A DNA stretch of 64,000 nucleotides, from NCBI RefSeq assembly GCF_027019125.1, contig NZ_JALUXE010000030.1:1-64000 (forward strand), read 5' to 3'. Made by a program: the position numbers and the translations under genes. Positions 37,874-47,247 of the stretch are shown here, piece after piece; position 1 is the first letter of the stretch, and every line of letters begins with the position of its first letter. This DNA comes from Roseovarius sp. (GTDB lineage: Bacteria; Pseudomonadota; Alphaproteobacteria; Rhodobacterales; Rhodobacteraceae). A model generated the notes under the pieces. That model did not search any database. It saw only the letters and a list, made by a program, of their open reading frames with translations, and was not told the DNA's origin.

Positions 37874-38798
37874 AACCCCGAAACCCATCGCGGCCCTCGC
37901 CGACACCGGCCCGACAGCCCCGCCGCGCAGCCAGTGGCGCGATGTCTGGGATCAGTTCCGCAGCCATCGCGGCGCCCTCATTGGCAGTGTCGTTCTGATC
38001 CTCATTATCGCGGCGGTGTTCCTTGGTCCGCTGGTCTGGCCCTATGACGCCACCTTCATCGACATTCGCGCGCGCAATCAGGGGCCAAGCTGGGCGCATC
38101 CCTTTGGCACCGACCAGCTTGGCCGCGACACGCTGGCACGGATGATGGCGGGCGGGCAGACCTCGATTGCGGTGGGTCTGACGGCGATGCTGCTGGCGCT
38201 GGTGCTGGGCTCGCTGGTGGGGGTTCTGGCGGGGTTCTTTCGCCGCCTTGACGGGCCGCTCATGCGGCTCACGGACCTATTCCTGTCGCTGCCGCTTCTG
38301 CCGCTCCTGCTCGTGATGGTGCTGCTCTTTCGCGAGAGCCTGAACGGTGTCTTTGGCCCCGAGACCGGGATTTTCATCCTGATCGTGGTGGCCATTGGCG
38401 TCACAAGCTGGATGCCCACGGCGCGGATCGTGCGCGGCGATGTGCTGGCGCTGAAAGAGCGCGAATTCATCCTCGCCGCGCGGTCCATCGGCACCACCAA
38501 TTTCGGCCTCATCACCCGGCATATCCTGCCCAATGTGATGTCACCGATCATGGTCTCGGCCACGCTTGGCATTGCCAATGCCATCATCACCGAAAGCGCG
38601 CTGTCGTTCCTCGGCCTGGGCTTTCCGCCCGATTTCCCGACATGGGGGCGGCTCTTGAATGACGCGGTGCAGTATCTGCAGGATTACCCCGAACGCGTGT
38701 TCTGGCCCGGCCTTGGCATCTCGCTCACGGTGCTGTCGATCAACTACATGGGCGACGGCCTGCGCGACGCGCTGGACCCGAGAATACGGGGGCGGTGA
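37866..38798 (+). CDS. Peptide ABC transporter permease, DppC type
   Basis: A 310-aa permease with about six helices. The start MTETPKPIA (ATG 37866) overlaps the DppB-type gene by 8 nt. The DppC pattern QFRSHRGALIGSVVL near the N-terminus, the HPFGTDQLGRDTLARMMAGG segment and the EAA loop around LKEREFILAARSIGTTNFG are all present. Last gene of the binding-protein operon; a double-hairpin repeat and mltG follow on the opposite strand. Confidence 0.92.
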   Translation: MTETPKPIAALADTGPTAPPRSQWRDVWDQFRSHRGALIGSVVLILIIAAVFLGPLVWPYDATFIDIRARNQGPSWAHPFGTDQLGRDTLARMMAGGQTSIAVGLTAMLLALVLGSLVGVLAGFFRRLDGPLMRLTDLFLSLPLLPLLLVMVLLFRESLNGVFGPETGIFILIVVAIGVTSWMPTARIVRGDVLALKEREFILAARSIGTTNFGLITRHILPNVMSPIMVSATLGIANAIITESALSFLGLGFPPDFPTWGRLLNDAVQYLQDYPERVFWPGLGISLTVLSINYMGDGLRDALDPRIRGR

Positions 38799-38821
38799 GG
38801 GGGCCTGGATACGCCGCGCGG

Positions 38822-38886
38822 TCGCTAGGCCGCGGGACGGCCCAGCGATCCGCGCGGCGGCGCTATGCGCCTTGTTCCGCGCGGGG
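38822..38886. repeat. Intergenic double-hairpin element, copy 2
   Basis: A 65-bp copy of the sequence at 30284-30348 with about four differences. It contains TCGCT-A-GGCCG, CGGGA loop, CGGCC-C-AGCGA, then CGCGCGG and CCGCGCG arms. It lies between convergent genes, 20 bp downstream of mltG on the minus strand. Confidence 0.75.
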
Positions 38887-38890
38887 GCTT

Positions 38891-38905
38891 GGGGCGAATG
38901 GCCCC
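38891..38905 (-). terminator. Small hairpin after mltG
   Basis: GGGGC and GCCCC form a 5-bp stem immediately 3' of the mltG stop (TGA at 38908-38906, minus). Short stem without a clear T-run, so termination may depend on the adjacent double-hairpin element. Confidence 0.35.
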
Positions 38906-40063
38906 TCAGTTATTCCCGCGCTCCGCCTCGATCTGACGCCAGCGGGCGACGTTGCGGTTGTGCTCGTCCAATGTCTCGGCAAAGGCATGGCCGCCGGTGC
39001 CATCGGCCACGAAGAACACATAATCCGTGCTGTCGGGGTTCACCGCCGCCTCGATGCTGGCGCGGCCCGGATTGGCGATGGGCGTGGGCGGCAGCCCTTC
39101 GATCACATAGGTGTTCCACGGCGTTGCGCCGCGCAATTCGCTCTGCCGCAGACCCCGGCCCAACACGCCTTTTCCTTCGGTCACGCCATAAATCACCGTC
39201 GGGTCGGTCTGAAGCCGCATGCCACGGTTGAGCCGGTTGACAAAGACGCTCGCCACCTGTCGCCGCTCATCCGCCACGCCAGTTTCCTTCTCGATGATCG
39301 AGGCAAGGATCAGCGCCTCTTCCGCCGATTTCAGCGGCAGGCCCTCGGCCCGCCCTTGCCACGCCGCGGCCAGAATGACCGCCTGCGCCTCGGTCATGCG
39401 GGTGAGCACGCTTTCGCGCGTATCGCCGGCGCGCACCTCGTAGCTGTCGGGCGCAAGCGTGCCCTCGGCCGGCACCTCGGCCACCTCGCCGGTCAACACA
39501 TCGACCGCCTTCAGCCCCTCGACCACCTGCCAGCTTGTCACGCCTTCAGCCAGCGCCACGCGATAGCGCGTATCGGCCTGTTCCCGCACTTCCGTGAACT
39601 CGGCCGGTGGCGCGCCCTCGGCATTGGGATCGAACTTGGCCCGCTCCTCATAGCGCCCAGAGGCGGCATCCAGCTCGCGCACCACCACCTCGGTCTCGGT
39701 CACACCCAGCCGATAGACAACCTCGGTGCCACAGGTGCTGGCTCCGCCGCGCGTGATGATGTCGGTGATCTCCGCCATGCTGGCACCTTCGGGAATGAGC
39801 CAGCTACCCGCCTTGAGCAGCGCGTCCTTCTCGGTATATTCCGCGCCGATGCGAAAAATCGCGCCGCTCGTCACCGCCCCGTCACTTTCCAACCGGCTGG
39901 AGATGCGCCGCATCGTGCTGCCGGGATCAACCCGCAGACAGATCGCATCCGACAAGGGGCCGCGCGCCGAGTATTGCTGCTGCCCCCACAGGATCACACC
40001 GCCCAGCAGAAACACCACCACCACCAGCAGCGTCAGAAAGTTCGAGACGATGTGTCGCCACAT
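38906..40063 (-). CDS. mltG: Endolytic murein transglycosylase MltG
   Basis: A 385-aa membrane-anchored YceG-family enzyme that cuts nascent glycan strands. One N-terminal helix (about 8-28) anchors it, a LysM-like part follows, and the catalytic core has the active-site Glu in ASIIEKETGVADER plus the conserved DPTVIYG and PTPIANPG segments. Length matches alphaproteobacterial MltG. Its ATG overlaps the fabF stop by one base (TGATG), so it is translationally coupled to fabF. Gene order fabF-mltG is typical here. Confidence 0.94.
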   Translation of the reverse strand: MWRHIVSNFLTLLVVVVFLLGGVILWGQQQYSARGPLSDAICLRVDPGSTMRRISSRLESDGAVTSGAIFRIGAEYTEKDALLKAGSWLIPEGASMAEITDIITRGGASTCGTEVVYRLGVTETEVVVRELDAASGRYEERAKFDPNAEGAPPAEFTEVREQADTRYRVALAEGVTSWQVVEGLKAVDVLTGEVAEVPAEGTLAPDSYEVRAGDTRESVLTRMTEAQAVILAAAWQGRAEGLPLKSAEEALILASIIEKETGVADERRQVASVFVNRLNRGMRLQTDPTVIYGVTEGKGVLGRGLRQSELRGATPWNTYVIEGLPPTPIANPGRASIEAAVNPDSTDYVFFVADGTGGHAFAETLDEHNRNVARWRQIEAERGNN

Positions 40064-41322
40064 CAGCGCGGCTTCCCGACAATCAGCGCCGCATTGGTGC
40101 CGCCAAAGCCAAAGCTGTTGCTGAGCGCCACGTCGATCTTGCGTTCGCGCTTGGCGTTGGGGGCCAGATCAAGCGGGGTTTCCACCGCCGGATTGTCCAG
40201 ATTGATCGTCGGCGGGGCCACCTGATCGCGGATCGCCAGAATACAGAAGATCGCCTCGACCGCACCGGCCGCGCCCAGAAGATGCCCGACCGAGGATTTT
40301 GTCGAACTCATCGTCACATTCGCCGCCGCATTGCCCAAGAGCCGCTCGACCGCTTTCAACTCGATCGTGTCGGCCATGGTCGAGGTGCCATGCGCGTTGA
40401 CGTAATCAATATCCGACGGGCTGAGCCCGGCGCGGTTCAGCGCCGCCTGCATCGCGCGAAAGCCGCCATCGCCCGTCTCGGACGGCGCGGTGATGTGATA
40501 GGCATCCCCCGAGAGACCGTAGCCGAGGATCTCGGCATAGATCTTGGCACCGCGCGCCTTGGCATGCTCGTATTCCTCAAGCACGACCACGCCCGCACCT
40601 TCGCCCATGACGAACCCGTCGCGGTCCATGTCATAGGGGCGGCTGGCGGCTTGCGGATCGTCGGCGCGCTTGGTCGACAGCGCCTTGCAGGCGTTGAACC
40701 CGGCAATCCCCATCTCGCAGATCGAGGCTTCGGCCCCGCCTGCCACCATCACATCCGCGTCGCCCAATTGAATAAGGCGCGCGGCATCGCCAATCGCATG
40801 CGCGCCGGTGGCGCAGGCGGTGACGACCGAATGGTTCGGTCCCTTGAACCCGTAGCGAATGCTGACCTGCCCCGAGATCAGGTTGATCAGCGCGCCGGGG
40901 ATAAAGAACGGCGACACCCGCCGCACGCCCTTTTCACGGATGATCCCGGCGGTTTCCTCGATCGAGCGCAGCCCGCCGATACCCGATCCCAGCATCACGC
41001 CGGTGCGCTCGCGCGCGTCCTCGTCCTCGGGCATCCAGCCCGAATCCTCGACCGCCTGCTGCGCGGCGGCGATGCCGTAGAGGATGAAATCATCCACCTT
41101 GCGGCGCTCTTTCGGCTCCATGTACTTATCGGCGAGGAACGTCCCGTCGGTGCCATCGCCCAGCGGGATCTGGCAGGCGTATTTCGTCACCACATTGACC
41201 GGGTCAAAGCGGATGATGGTGCCCGCCCCCGATTGCCCCGCCAAGAGCCTGCTCCAGCTCAGTTCGACCCCATCGGCCAGCGGGGTCACGAGACCCAGAC
41301 CTGTGACAACGACACGCCGCAT
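40063..41322 (-). CDS. fabF: 3-oxoacyl-ACP synthase II
   Basis: A 419-aa KAS II that elongates acyl-ACP with malonyl-ACP in fatty acid synthesis. The Cys-His-His triad is visible: Cys170 in TACATGAH, His311 in NAHGTST and His347 in SVGHLLG, with Lys342. Start ATG 41322 is standard. No acpP is adjacent in this window. It is the first gene of the fabF-mltG pair. Confidence 0.97.
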   Translation of the reverse strand: MRRVVVTGLGLVTPLADGVELSWSRLLAGQSGAGTIIRFDPVNVVTKYACQIPLGDGTDGTFLADKYMEPKERRKVDDFILYGIAAAQQAVEDSGWMPEDEDARERTGVMLGSGIGGLRSIEETAGIIREKGVRRVSPFFIPGALINLISGQVSIRYGFKGPNHSVVTACATGAHAIGDAARLIQLGDADVMVAGGAEASICEMGIAGFNACKALSTKRADDPQAASRPYDMDRDGFVMGEGAGVVVLEEYEHAKARGAKIYAEILGYGLSGDAYHITAPSETGDGGFRAMQAALNRAGLSPSDIDYVNAHGTSTMADTIELKAVERLLGNAAANVTMSSTKSSVGHLLGAAGAVEAIFCILAIRDQVAPPTINLDNPAVETPLDLAPNAKRERKIDVALSNSFGFGGTNAALIVGKPR

Positions 41323-41526
41323 GATGCTGCCCTTCCCTTATTGCGCTTTTGCTGCTCTTACCCCGCCTTGGCCCCAAGGAGCAAGAGCATCGCGCCATCC
41401 CCTGCAAAGCCCCGCCACCAGACCGCGATTTCGGCCAAACTGAACTCTGCTTCAGAAGGATTGGATTGACCGCGCGCCGCCCGCGCACCCATAGCTGTCG
41501 GCGCAGATACCGCGAGAGGGGGCACC

Positions 41527-42504
41527 ATGGCCGACATAGACCTGAACGACATCGAGACCCGCACCACGGCGGCCCTCATTCGCCATGGGGCCGCCCCTTG
41601 GATCGCGGCAGAGGTCGCCCGCGCCGTGCGTGCCGCCGAAAGCATCGGCAACCGCATCTGCGGCCTCTACTATCTCGAGAGCTATTGCCAGCAATTGCGC
41701 TCGGGCCGCGTCAACGGCACCGTCGAACCAGAGGTGACCCAGCCGCGCCCCGCTGCGATCATGGTCGATGCGCGCATGGGCTTTGCCCAACCCGCCTTTG
41801 CCCGTGGCATCGACCGCGCCGCCGCGGCCGCGCGCGACAATGGCGTGGCCAGCCTTGCCATCGGTCACGCTCATACCTGCACCTCGCTGGGCTATTTCAC
41901 CGAACAGATCGCGCGGCGCGGGCTCATTGGCCTTGGCATGACCAATGCCTCGCCCATCGTGGCCGCACCGGGCGGCAAGACGCGGGTGATCGGCACCAAT
42001 CCCATCGCATTCTCGGTGCCCGACGGGCAGGGCGGTCTTGCCATGCAGTTCGACCAATCCACCACCGTTGTAGCACTTGGCAAGATCACCATGGCCAAGG
42101 CGGCAGGCCAGCCGATCCCGCTCGGCTGGGCGCTTGACGCGGAAGGAAACCCCACCACCGACCCCGAGGCGGCGCTGGGCGGCTCTCTCGTCAGCATCGG
42201 CGGGGCTAAGGGCTGGGGCTTTGGCCTCATGGCCGAGCTTTTGGCCGCTGGCATGACCGGCGGCGTGGTCAGCCGCGATGTGAAACCGCTCAAGGCGCCG
42301 GATGGCCCCCCGCATGATCTGGGCCAGTATTACCTGCTGATGGATCCGGACCTGTCGGGCGCCTTCTTTGACCGGCTGGCGCAGGTGGCAGAGGCCGCGA
42401 CCACGGACCCGGGCGCACGGATGCCGGGGCAGGGCAAGCGCAGCTGCGATTCCGTTACCGTGCCGGATGCCCTCTGGGCGCAGGTCTGTGACCTTGCCGG
42501 TTGA
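41527..42504 (+). CDS. Ldh-family (malate/ureidoglycolate-type) NAD(P)-dependent dehydrogenase
   Basis: A 325-aa oxidoreductase of the Ldh2/YlbC/DpkA family, which is distinct from classical lactate dehydrogenases. Family marks: VDARMGFAQPAFARGI, the segment GMTNASPIVAAPGG and the nucleotide-binding GTNPIAFSVP. The substrate could be a 2-keto acid, delta-1-piperideine-2-carboxylate or ureidoglycolate; it cannot be assigned. ATG 41527 follows GAGAGGGGG. The stop codon (42502-42504) lies within an FNR box for the next gene. Confidence 0.85.
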   Translation: MADIDLNDIETRTTAALIRHGAAPWIAAEVARAVRAAESIGNRICGLYYLESYCQQLRSGRVNGTVEPEVTQPRPAAIMVDARMGFAQPAFARGIDRAAAAARDNGVASLAIGHAHTCTSLGYFTEQIARRGLIGLGMTNASPIVAAPGGKTRVIGTNPIAFSVPDGQGGLAMQFDQSTTVVALGKITMAKAAGQPIPLGWALDAEGNPTTDPEAALGGSLVSIGGAKGWGFGLMAELLAAGMTGGVVSRDVKPLKAPDGPPHDLGQYYLLMDPDLSGAFFDRLAQVAEAATTDPGARMPGQGKRSCDSVTVPDALWAQVCDLAG

Positions 42505-42514
42505 TCCCGATCAA
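42501..42514. promoter_or_regulatory. FNR/FnrL box for the cytochrome c gene
   Basis: TTGATCCCGATCAA is a perfect FNR match and overlaps the stop of the preceding gene. A TATAAA at 42537-42542 gives a -10 whose predicted start (about 42549) puts the box centre at -41.5, the classical class II activator position. Confidence 0.85.
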
Positions 42515-42536
42515 GGCATGGGGCACGCTCCGGACC

Positions 42537-42542
42537 TATAAA
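42537..42542 (+). promoter_or_regulatory. -10 element of the FNR-dependent promoter
   Basis: TATAAA, spaced so that transcription would start near 42549 and the FNR box is centred 41.5 bp upstream. No separate -35 hexamer is needed at a class II FNR promoter. Leader length to the ATG is about 33 nt. Confidence 0.6.
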
Positions 42543-42581
42543 AGAGAACCACCGCTTTTGGACACCGCAAGGAGACCTCTC

Positions 42582-42986
42582 ATGCGCGCGACACTCTCGA
42601 TCGTAATCTTGGCAAGCCTCGCTCTGACAAACGCCACGCAAGCCCAGGACATCCGCGCCGGAACCCAGACCTACGAGCGCTATTGCGCCGCCTGCCACGG
42701 TGCTGACGGCACCGGCTTTGGCCCCATGCGGGCGGTGCTGACACTGCATCCCACTGACCTGACCGCGCTCAAATCCAGCAACAATGGCCGGTTCCCGGTG
42801 GAACGGGTGGTGCGCCGGATCGACGGGCGCGACCCTCTCGTGTCGCACGGCAGCCCGATGCCGATCTATGGCAGCTTCTTCGAGGATCGCGACGTGGGCC
42901 TGCGCACCGAACGCGGTCAGACCATGCTGACCAGCCAGCCGGTTGTCGATCTGGTGGCCTATCTCGAAACGCTGCAAACGCCCTGA
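42582..42986 (+). CDS. Small periplasmic c-type cytochrome
   Basis: A 134-aa monoheme cytochrome c. A Sec signal (MRATLSIVILASLALTNATQA) precedes the heme motif CAACH, in the context YERYCAACHGADGTGFGP, with the axial Met likely in GSPMPIYG. ATG 42582 follows AGGAG. It probably shuttles electrons between membrane complexes or a soluble dehydrogenase. The perfect FNR box and TATAAA upstream imply induction under low oxygen. Exact partner unknown. Confidence 0.9.
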   Translation: MRATLSIVILASLALTNATQAQDIRAGTQTYERYCAACHGADGTGFGPMRAVLTLHPTDLTALKSSNNGRFPVERVVRRIDGRDPLVSHGSPMPIYGSFFEDRDVGLRTERGQTMLTSQPVVDLVAYLETLQTP

Positions 42987-43039
42987 TCGCTTGACCTCTG
43001 CGGCATGAGGGCTACCTGCGCAGCAGCGAAAGGTCTGCC

Positions 43040-43438
43040 ATGCGCCCTCTGATCCTGTCTTTGCTCCTTATGCTCGGTCTTGCTGCACCCCTGCGCGCCG
43101 ATCCGGACGCGCAGGCCGTGATCACAGCGCAGATCGAGGCGTTTCTGGCACAGGACGTCACCCGCGCCTATGGCTATGCCAGCCCCTTCATCCAGCAGAA
43201 ATTCGGCTCGCCCGAACAATTCGGGACAATGGTGCGTGAGGGTTATCCGATGGTCTGGCGCCCTTCGGATGTGACCTTTCTTGAAATGCGCGAGATTGCC
43301 GGGCGGCTCTGGCAGGGGGTTCGCGTCCTCGATGCGGCGGGCGCGGCGTGGATCGTGGATTACGAGATGATCGAAACCCCCGAGGGCTGGCGCATCAATG
43401 GCGTGACGGTGCGCCCCGCGCCCGACGCAAGCGTCTGA
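43040..43438 (+). CDS. DUF4864 secreted protein
   Basis: A 132-aa small periplasmic protein. The N-terminal signal (MRPLILSLLLMLGLAAPLRA) is followed by an NTF2-like fold: ITAQIEAFLAQDVTRAYGYAS, then GYPMVWRPSDVTFLEM. The family is of unknown function. It is 53 bp after the cytochrome c gene, same direction, and may share its transcript. Confidence 0.8.
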   Translation: MRPLILSLLLMLGLAAPLRADPDAQAVITAQIEAFLAQDVTRAYGYASPFIQQKFGSPEQFGTMVREGYPMVWRPSDVTFLEMREIAGRLWQGVRVLDAAGAAWIVDYEMIETPEGWRINGVTVRPAPDASV

Positions 43439-43513
43439 ACCGGCACGGTCTTGACCGCGGCGGCGCAGCCCCTTACCTCCCCGGCCTGATCCCATGCCGC
43501 ATCGAGGCCGTTC

Positions 43514-44524
43514 ATGCCCTATTATCGCCCCATCCCCCGCACCGATCCCGCCCGCCCTGCCGGTGCGTTGACCCTCGCGGGCGGTCTGTGCTGGTTCGAT
43601 ACGGTCGAGGTGCTGGACCGCGCCGCGCCCTCCTATCTCATGCCCGCGGTCGACCTGCCGACCGAAGCGATGCAGAACCTCACCACGCCCCGCGCGCCGG
43701 TGGCCTCGCTCGATATGGCCGCGCCGCAGATCATGGGCATCCTCAACGTGACCCCCGACAGCTTTTCCGACGGCGGACAGCATTTTGACCCCGAGGTGGC
43801 CCTCGCCCATGCCCGCAAGATGGCCGCCGACGGCGCCGCAATTCTGGACGTGGGCGGCGAATCCACCCGCCCCGGTGCGGCCCCCGTGCCCGTGGATGAC
43901 GAAATCGCCCGCACCGCCCCGGTCATCGCGGCCCTGCGCGCCGGTATCGCCACGCCCATTTCCATCGACACCCGCAAGGCACCCGTGGCTCAGGCCGCCC
44001 ATGCGGCGGGGGCCAATCTCATCAACGATGTGGCGGGCTTTACCTATGATCCCGCCCTCGGCCCCTATGCCGCCACCCATGCCCTGCCGGTTTGCGTGAT
44101 GCACGCGCAGGGCACGCCCGAGACCATGCAGCAAGACCCGCGTTACGACCACGTCCTGCTTGATGTCTACGATTGGCTCGCCGCGCGGATCGAGGCGCTT
44201 GTCGCGCTTGGTATTCCCCGCGCGCGCATCGTGACCGATCCCGGCATCGGCTTTGGCAAGACAGTCGCGCATAACCTTACCCTTCTGCAAAACCTCTCGC
44301 TTTTTCACAGCCTCGGCTGTCCGATCCTCCTTGGTGCCTCGCGCAAGCGCTTCATCGGCGACATCAGCCGCACACCCGTTGCCGCCGACCGTATGCCCGG
44401 CTCGCTCGCCGTGGCCTTGGGCGGCGCGGCGCAGGGGGTGCAGATCCTGCGCGTGCATGATGTCGCGGAAACCCGTGCCGCGCTCGACCTCTGGCGCGCG
44501 ACCCTTGCCGCGCCGCGATCCTAG
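43514..44524 (+). CDS. folP: Dihydropteroate synthase FolP with N-terminal extension
   Basis: A 336-aa enzyme that joins hydroxymethyl-dihydropterin diphosphate and p-aminobenzoate. The catalytic TIM barrel starts at about residue 72 (GILNVTPDSFSDGG) and has DVGGESTRPGA, SIDTRK, INDVAG, DPGIGFGKT and GASRKRF. Residues 1-70 (FDTVEVLDRAAPSYLMPAVD) are an extension of unknown role. The stop codon lies inside an 11-bp inverted repeat. glmM, a frequent downstream partner in related genomes, does not follow. Confidence 0.95.
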   Translation: MPYYRPIPRTDPARPAGALTLAGGLCWFDTVEVLDRAAPSYLMPAVDLPTEAMQNLTTPRAPVASLDMAAPQIMGILNVTPDSFSDGGQHFDPEVALAHARKMAADGAAILDVGGESTRPGAAPVPVDDEIARTAPVIAALRAGIATPISIDTRKAPVAQAAHAAGANLINDVAGFTYDPALGPYAATHALPVCVMHAQGTPETMQQDPRYDHVLLDVYDWLAARIEALVALGIPRARIVTDPGIGFGKTVAHNLTLLQNLSLFHSLGCPILLGASRKRFIGDISRTPVAADRMPGSLAVALGGAAQGVQILRVHDVAETRAALDLWRATLAAPRS

Positions 44525-44550
44525 ACTTGTCGAAACCTCGTCTAGGATCG
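44516..44550 (+). terminator. 11-bp inverted repeat across the folP stop codon
   Basis: CGATCCTAGAC (44516-44526) and GTCTAGGATCG (44540-44550) pair perfectly around a 13-nt loop. The stop codon TAG (44522-44524) is inside the left arm. No T-run follows. It could terminate or stabilise the message. Confidence 0.55.
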
Positions 44551-44615
44551 TGACTTGTCCACAGATTGAAGCCGGTTGCTTGCCAAATCCTGATCGGGGC
44601 GCGCGGTAGGGTAGG

Positions 44616-44654
44616 GACCTTACAGAATCCGGGGGCATTTCGTAAGTTCTGTAA
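44616..44654. terminator. Convergent-end hairpin similar to the dusA/argP element
   Basis: The sequence 44616-44649 resembles 2684-2717: it starts GACCTTAC, continues with GAATCCG and ends ATTT-GTAAG-TTC. An 8-bp stem TTACAGAA/TTCTGTAA (44620-44627, 44647-44654) encloses it. It lies at the 3' end of the EamA gene on the minus strand and after folP on the plus strand. Confidence 0.55.
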
Positions 44655-44657
44655 ACG

Positions 44658-45575
44658 TCACCTCGCGCCAAACACCCGGCGCAGGGCCCCCCATTGGCTC
44701 ATGCCGACACCCACCAGAATCAGCGTCATCGCCGCCAGCAAACTCGGCGGCAATGCCTCGCCGAGCACGAGCGCCCCAAGGATCACCGACCAGACCGGCA
44801 CCATGTAATTGACAAGGCTGAAAAAACTTGGGCCCGCCTCGCGGTTGACCTGCACCAGCAGGACTTGCGCCACCCCGGTCGGGAGGACGCCAAGATAAAG
44901 CAGCGCCAATAAGCTCTTTGTATTCAATGCACTAGGCCATCCCTCAACCACCAGCGCCAAAGGCAGGATCATCCCGGCGGCCAATGTCAGAACCAGCGCG
45001 GACAGGGCCAAACGGTCCACCTCCGGCGACAATCGCGTGGCAATCGAGCCAATCGCATAGCCCCCCGCCGCCCCGAGACAGGCCAATCTTGCCAAGGATT
45101 CCAGGTCCTTGCCGGTCGATGTGAAGGCACCCGGCCCGATCAGCACCACAACGCCCGTCGTGCCCAGAACAAACCCCACCAACCGCCTGAGATGCATCCG
45201 CTCTCCCGGCACCAGAAAATGCGCCAAAGGCAGGATCAGGAGCGGCACCGCTGCCATGCAGACCCCGGCAAATCCCGAGGCCACGGATTGCTGCGCCCAT
45301 GACAAAAGGATGAAGGGAAAAACATTTGAAAACAACGCCATAACCAAGGCGAACTGCCAGATTTTTCGCCCGTCCACGCCGTTTCTTGGTGGCAATTTCC
45401 GCCCCTTCACCCGCAGCAGACACAGCAGAAACCCCGCCCCCAGGACGATCCTCACAGCGGCCAGAAAGAACGGCCCCACCCCGGTCAGGGCGACCGAGAC
45501 GAACATGAAGGATGCCCCCCAGATCACGCCCAAAGCACCGATCCTCAGCCAGTTGAGTGTGGAAATCTCTTGCAT
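44658..45575 (-). CDS. EamA/DMT-family membrane transporter
   Basis: A 305-aa protein with two EamA repeats and about ten hydrophobic segments. The N-terminal NWLRIGALGVIWGASFMFVSVAL helix and the repeat end LVGVGMSQWGALRR are typical. The start is taken at ATG 45575 (MQEISTLNW); the frame is open further upstream through the ilvC terminator region. The substrate is unknown. A hairpin ends the ilvC transcript just upstream, so it has its own promoter or reads through. Confidence 0.85.
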   Translation of the reverse strand: MQEISTLNWLRIGALGVIWGASFMFVSVALTGVGPFFLAAVRIVLGAGFLLCLLRVKGRKLPPRNGVDGRKIWQFALVMALFSNVFPFILLSWAQQSVASGFAGVCMAAVPLLILPLAHFLVPGERMHLRRLVGFVLGTTGVVVLIGPGAFTSTGKDLESLARLACLGAAGGYAIGSIATRLSPEVDRLALSALVLTLAAGMILPLALVVEGWPSALNTKSLLALLYLGVLPTGVAQVLLVQVNREAGPSFFSLVNYMVPVWSVILGALVLGEALPPSLLAAMTLILVGVGMSQWGALRRVFGAR

Positions 45576-45591
45576 GGTTTGGCCCTCAGAC

Positions 45592-45621
45592 AAAAAAGGG
45601 CACCCCAAAGGGATGCCCTTT
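45592..45621 (-). terminator. Intrinsic terminator of ilvC
   Basis: On the minus strand AAAGGGCATCCC and its partner form a 12-bp stem (one mismatch) with a 3-nt loop, followed by a T-run (complement of AAAAAA at 45592-45597). It lies 20 bp after the ilvC stop. Confidence 0.8.
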
Positions 45622-45641
45622 CCCATTATATTTCAATGGGT

Positions 45642-46733
<1,092 letters not shown>

Positions 46734-46791
46734 TTATTTCAGGGGATTTTCAGAGTAATCATTCGCCATATCGGAAATATTGGTAAAAATC

Positions 46792-47247
46792 ATGCTCGAC
46801 GACACGGACCGTCGCATCCTGCGCCACTATCAACATGCCCCCACGCTCGGCGCCGCCGATTTGGCAGAGAGGGCGGGTGTGACCCCTGCCACCTGTGCCC
46901 GCCGTTTGGAGCGGATGCAGCAAGACGGCGTGATCCGCGCCAACCGTGCCGTGATCGACTGGCGCGCCCTTGGCTATGAGGTCGAGGTATCCTTGCGCAT
47001 CACCTTGGACAAGACGCAGCCCCGAGCCTTTGACGAATTCATCGAAGCCGCAAGAAACGTGCCGGAAGTTATTGAAATTCAGACATTTCTGGGCCGTGTT
47101 GACCTGCGCCTCTCGGTCATTGCCCGCGACATGGCGCATTATCAACAGCTTTATCGTAGCGCCATCCTGACCCTGCCGCATATCGCCGACATCGAGGCGC
47201 TGATGCATGTGGCACGGATCAAATCCGACGAGGTGCTGCCACTATGA
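46792..47247 (+). CDS. Lrp/AsnC-family regulator 1
   Basis: A 151-aa Lrp-type regulator. Helix-turn-helix in LDDTDRRILRHYQHAPTLG and AERAGVTPATCARRLERMQ (residues 1-50), then a RAM ligand-binding domain (about 65-145). ATG 46792 is preferred over the upstream TTG. It overlaps the second Lrp gene by 4 nt. Divergent from ilvC across 127 bp containing an imperfect palindrome (46766-46783, CCATAT-N-ATATTGG). A role in branched-chain or serine metabolism is plausible, not shown. Confidence 0.9.
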   Translation: MLDDTDRRILRHYQHAPTLGAADLAERAGVTPATCARRLERMQQDGVIRANRAVIDWRALGYEVEVSLRITLDKTQPRAFDEFIEAARNVPEVIEIQTFLGRVDLRLSVIARDMAHYQQLYRSAILTLPHIADIEALMHVARIKSDEVLPL

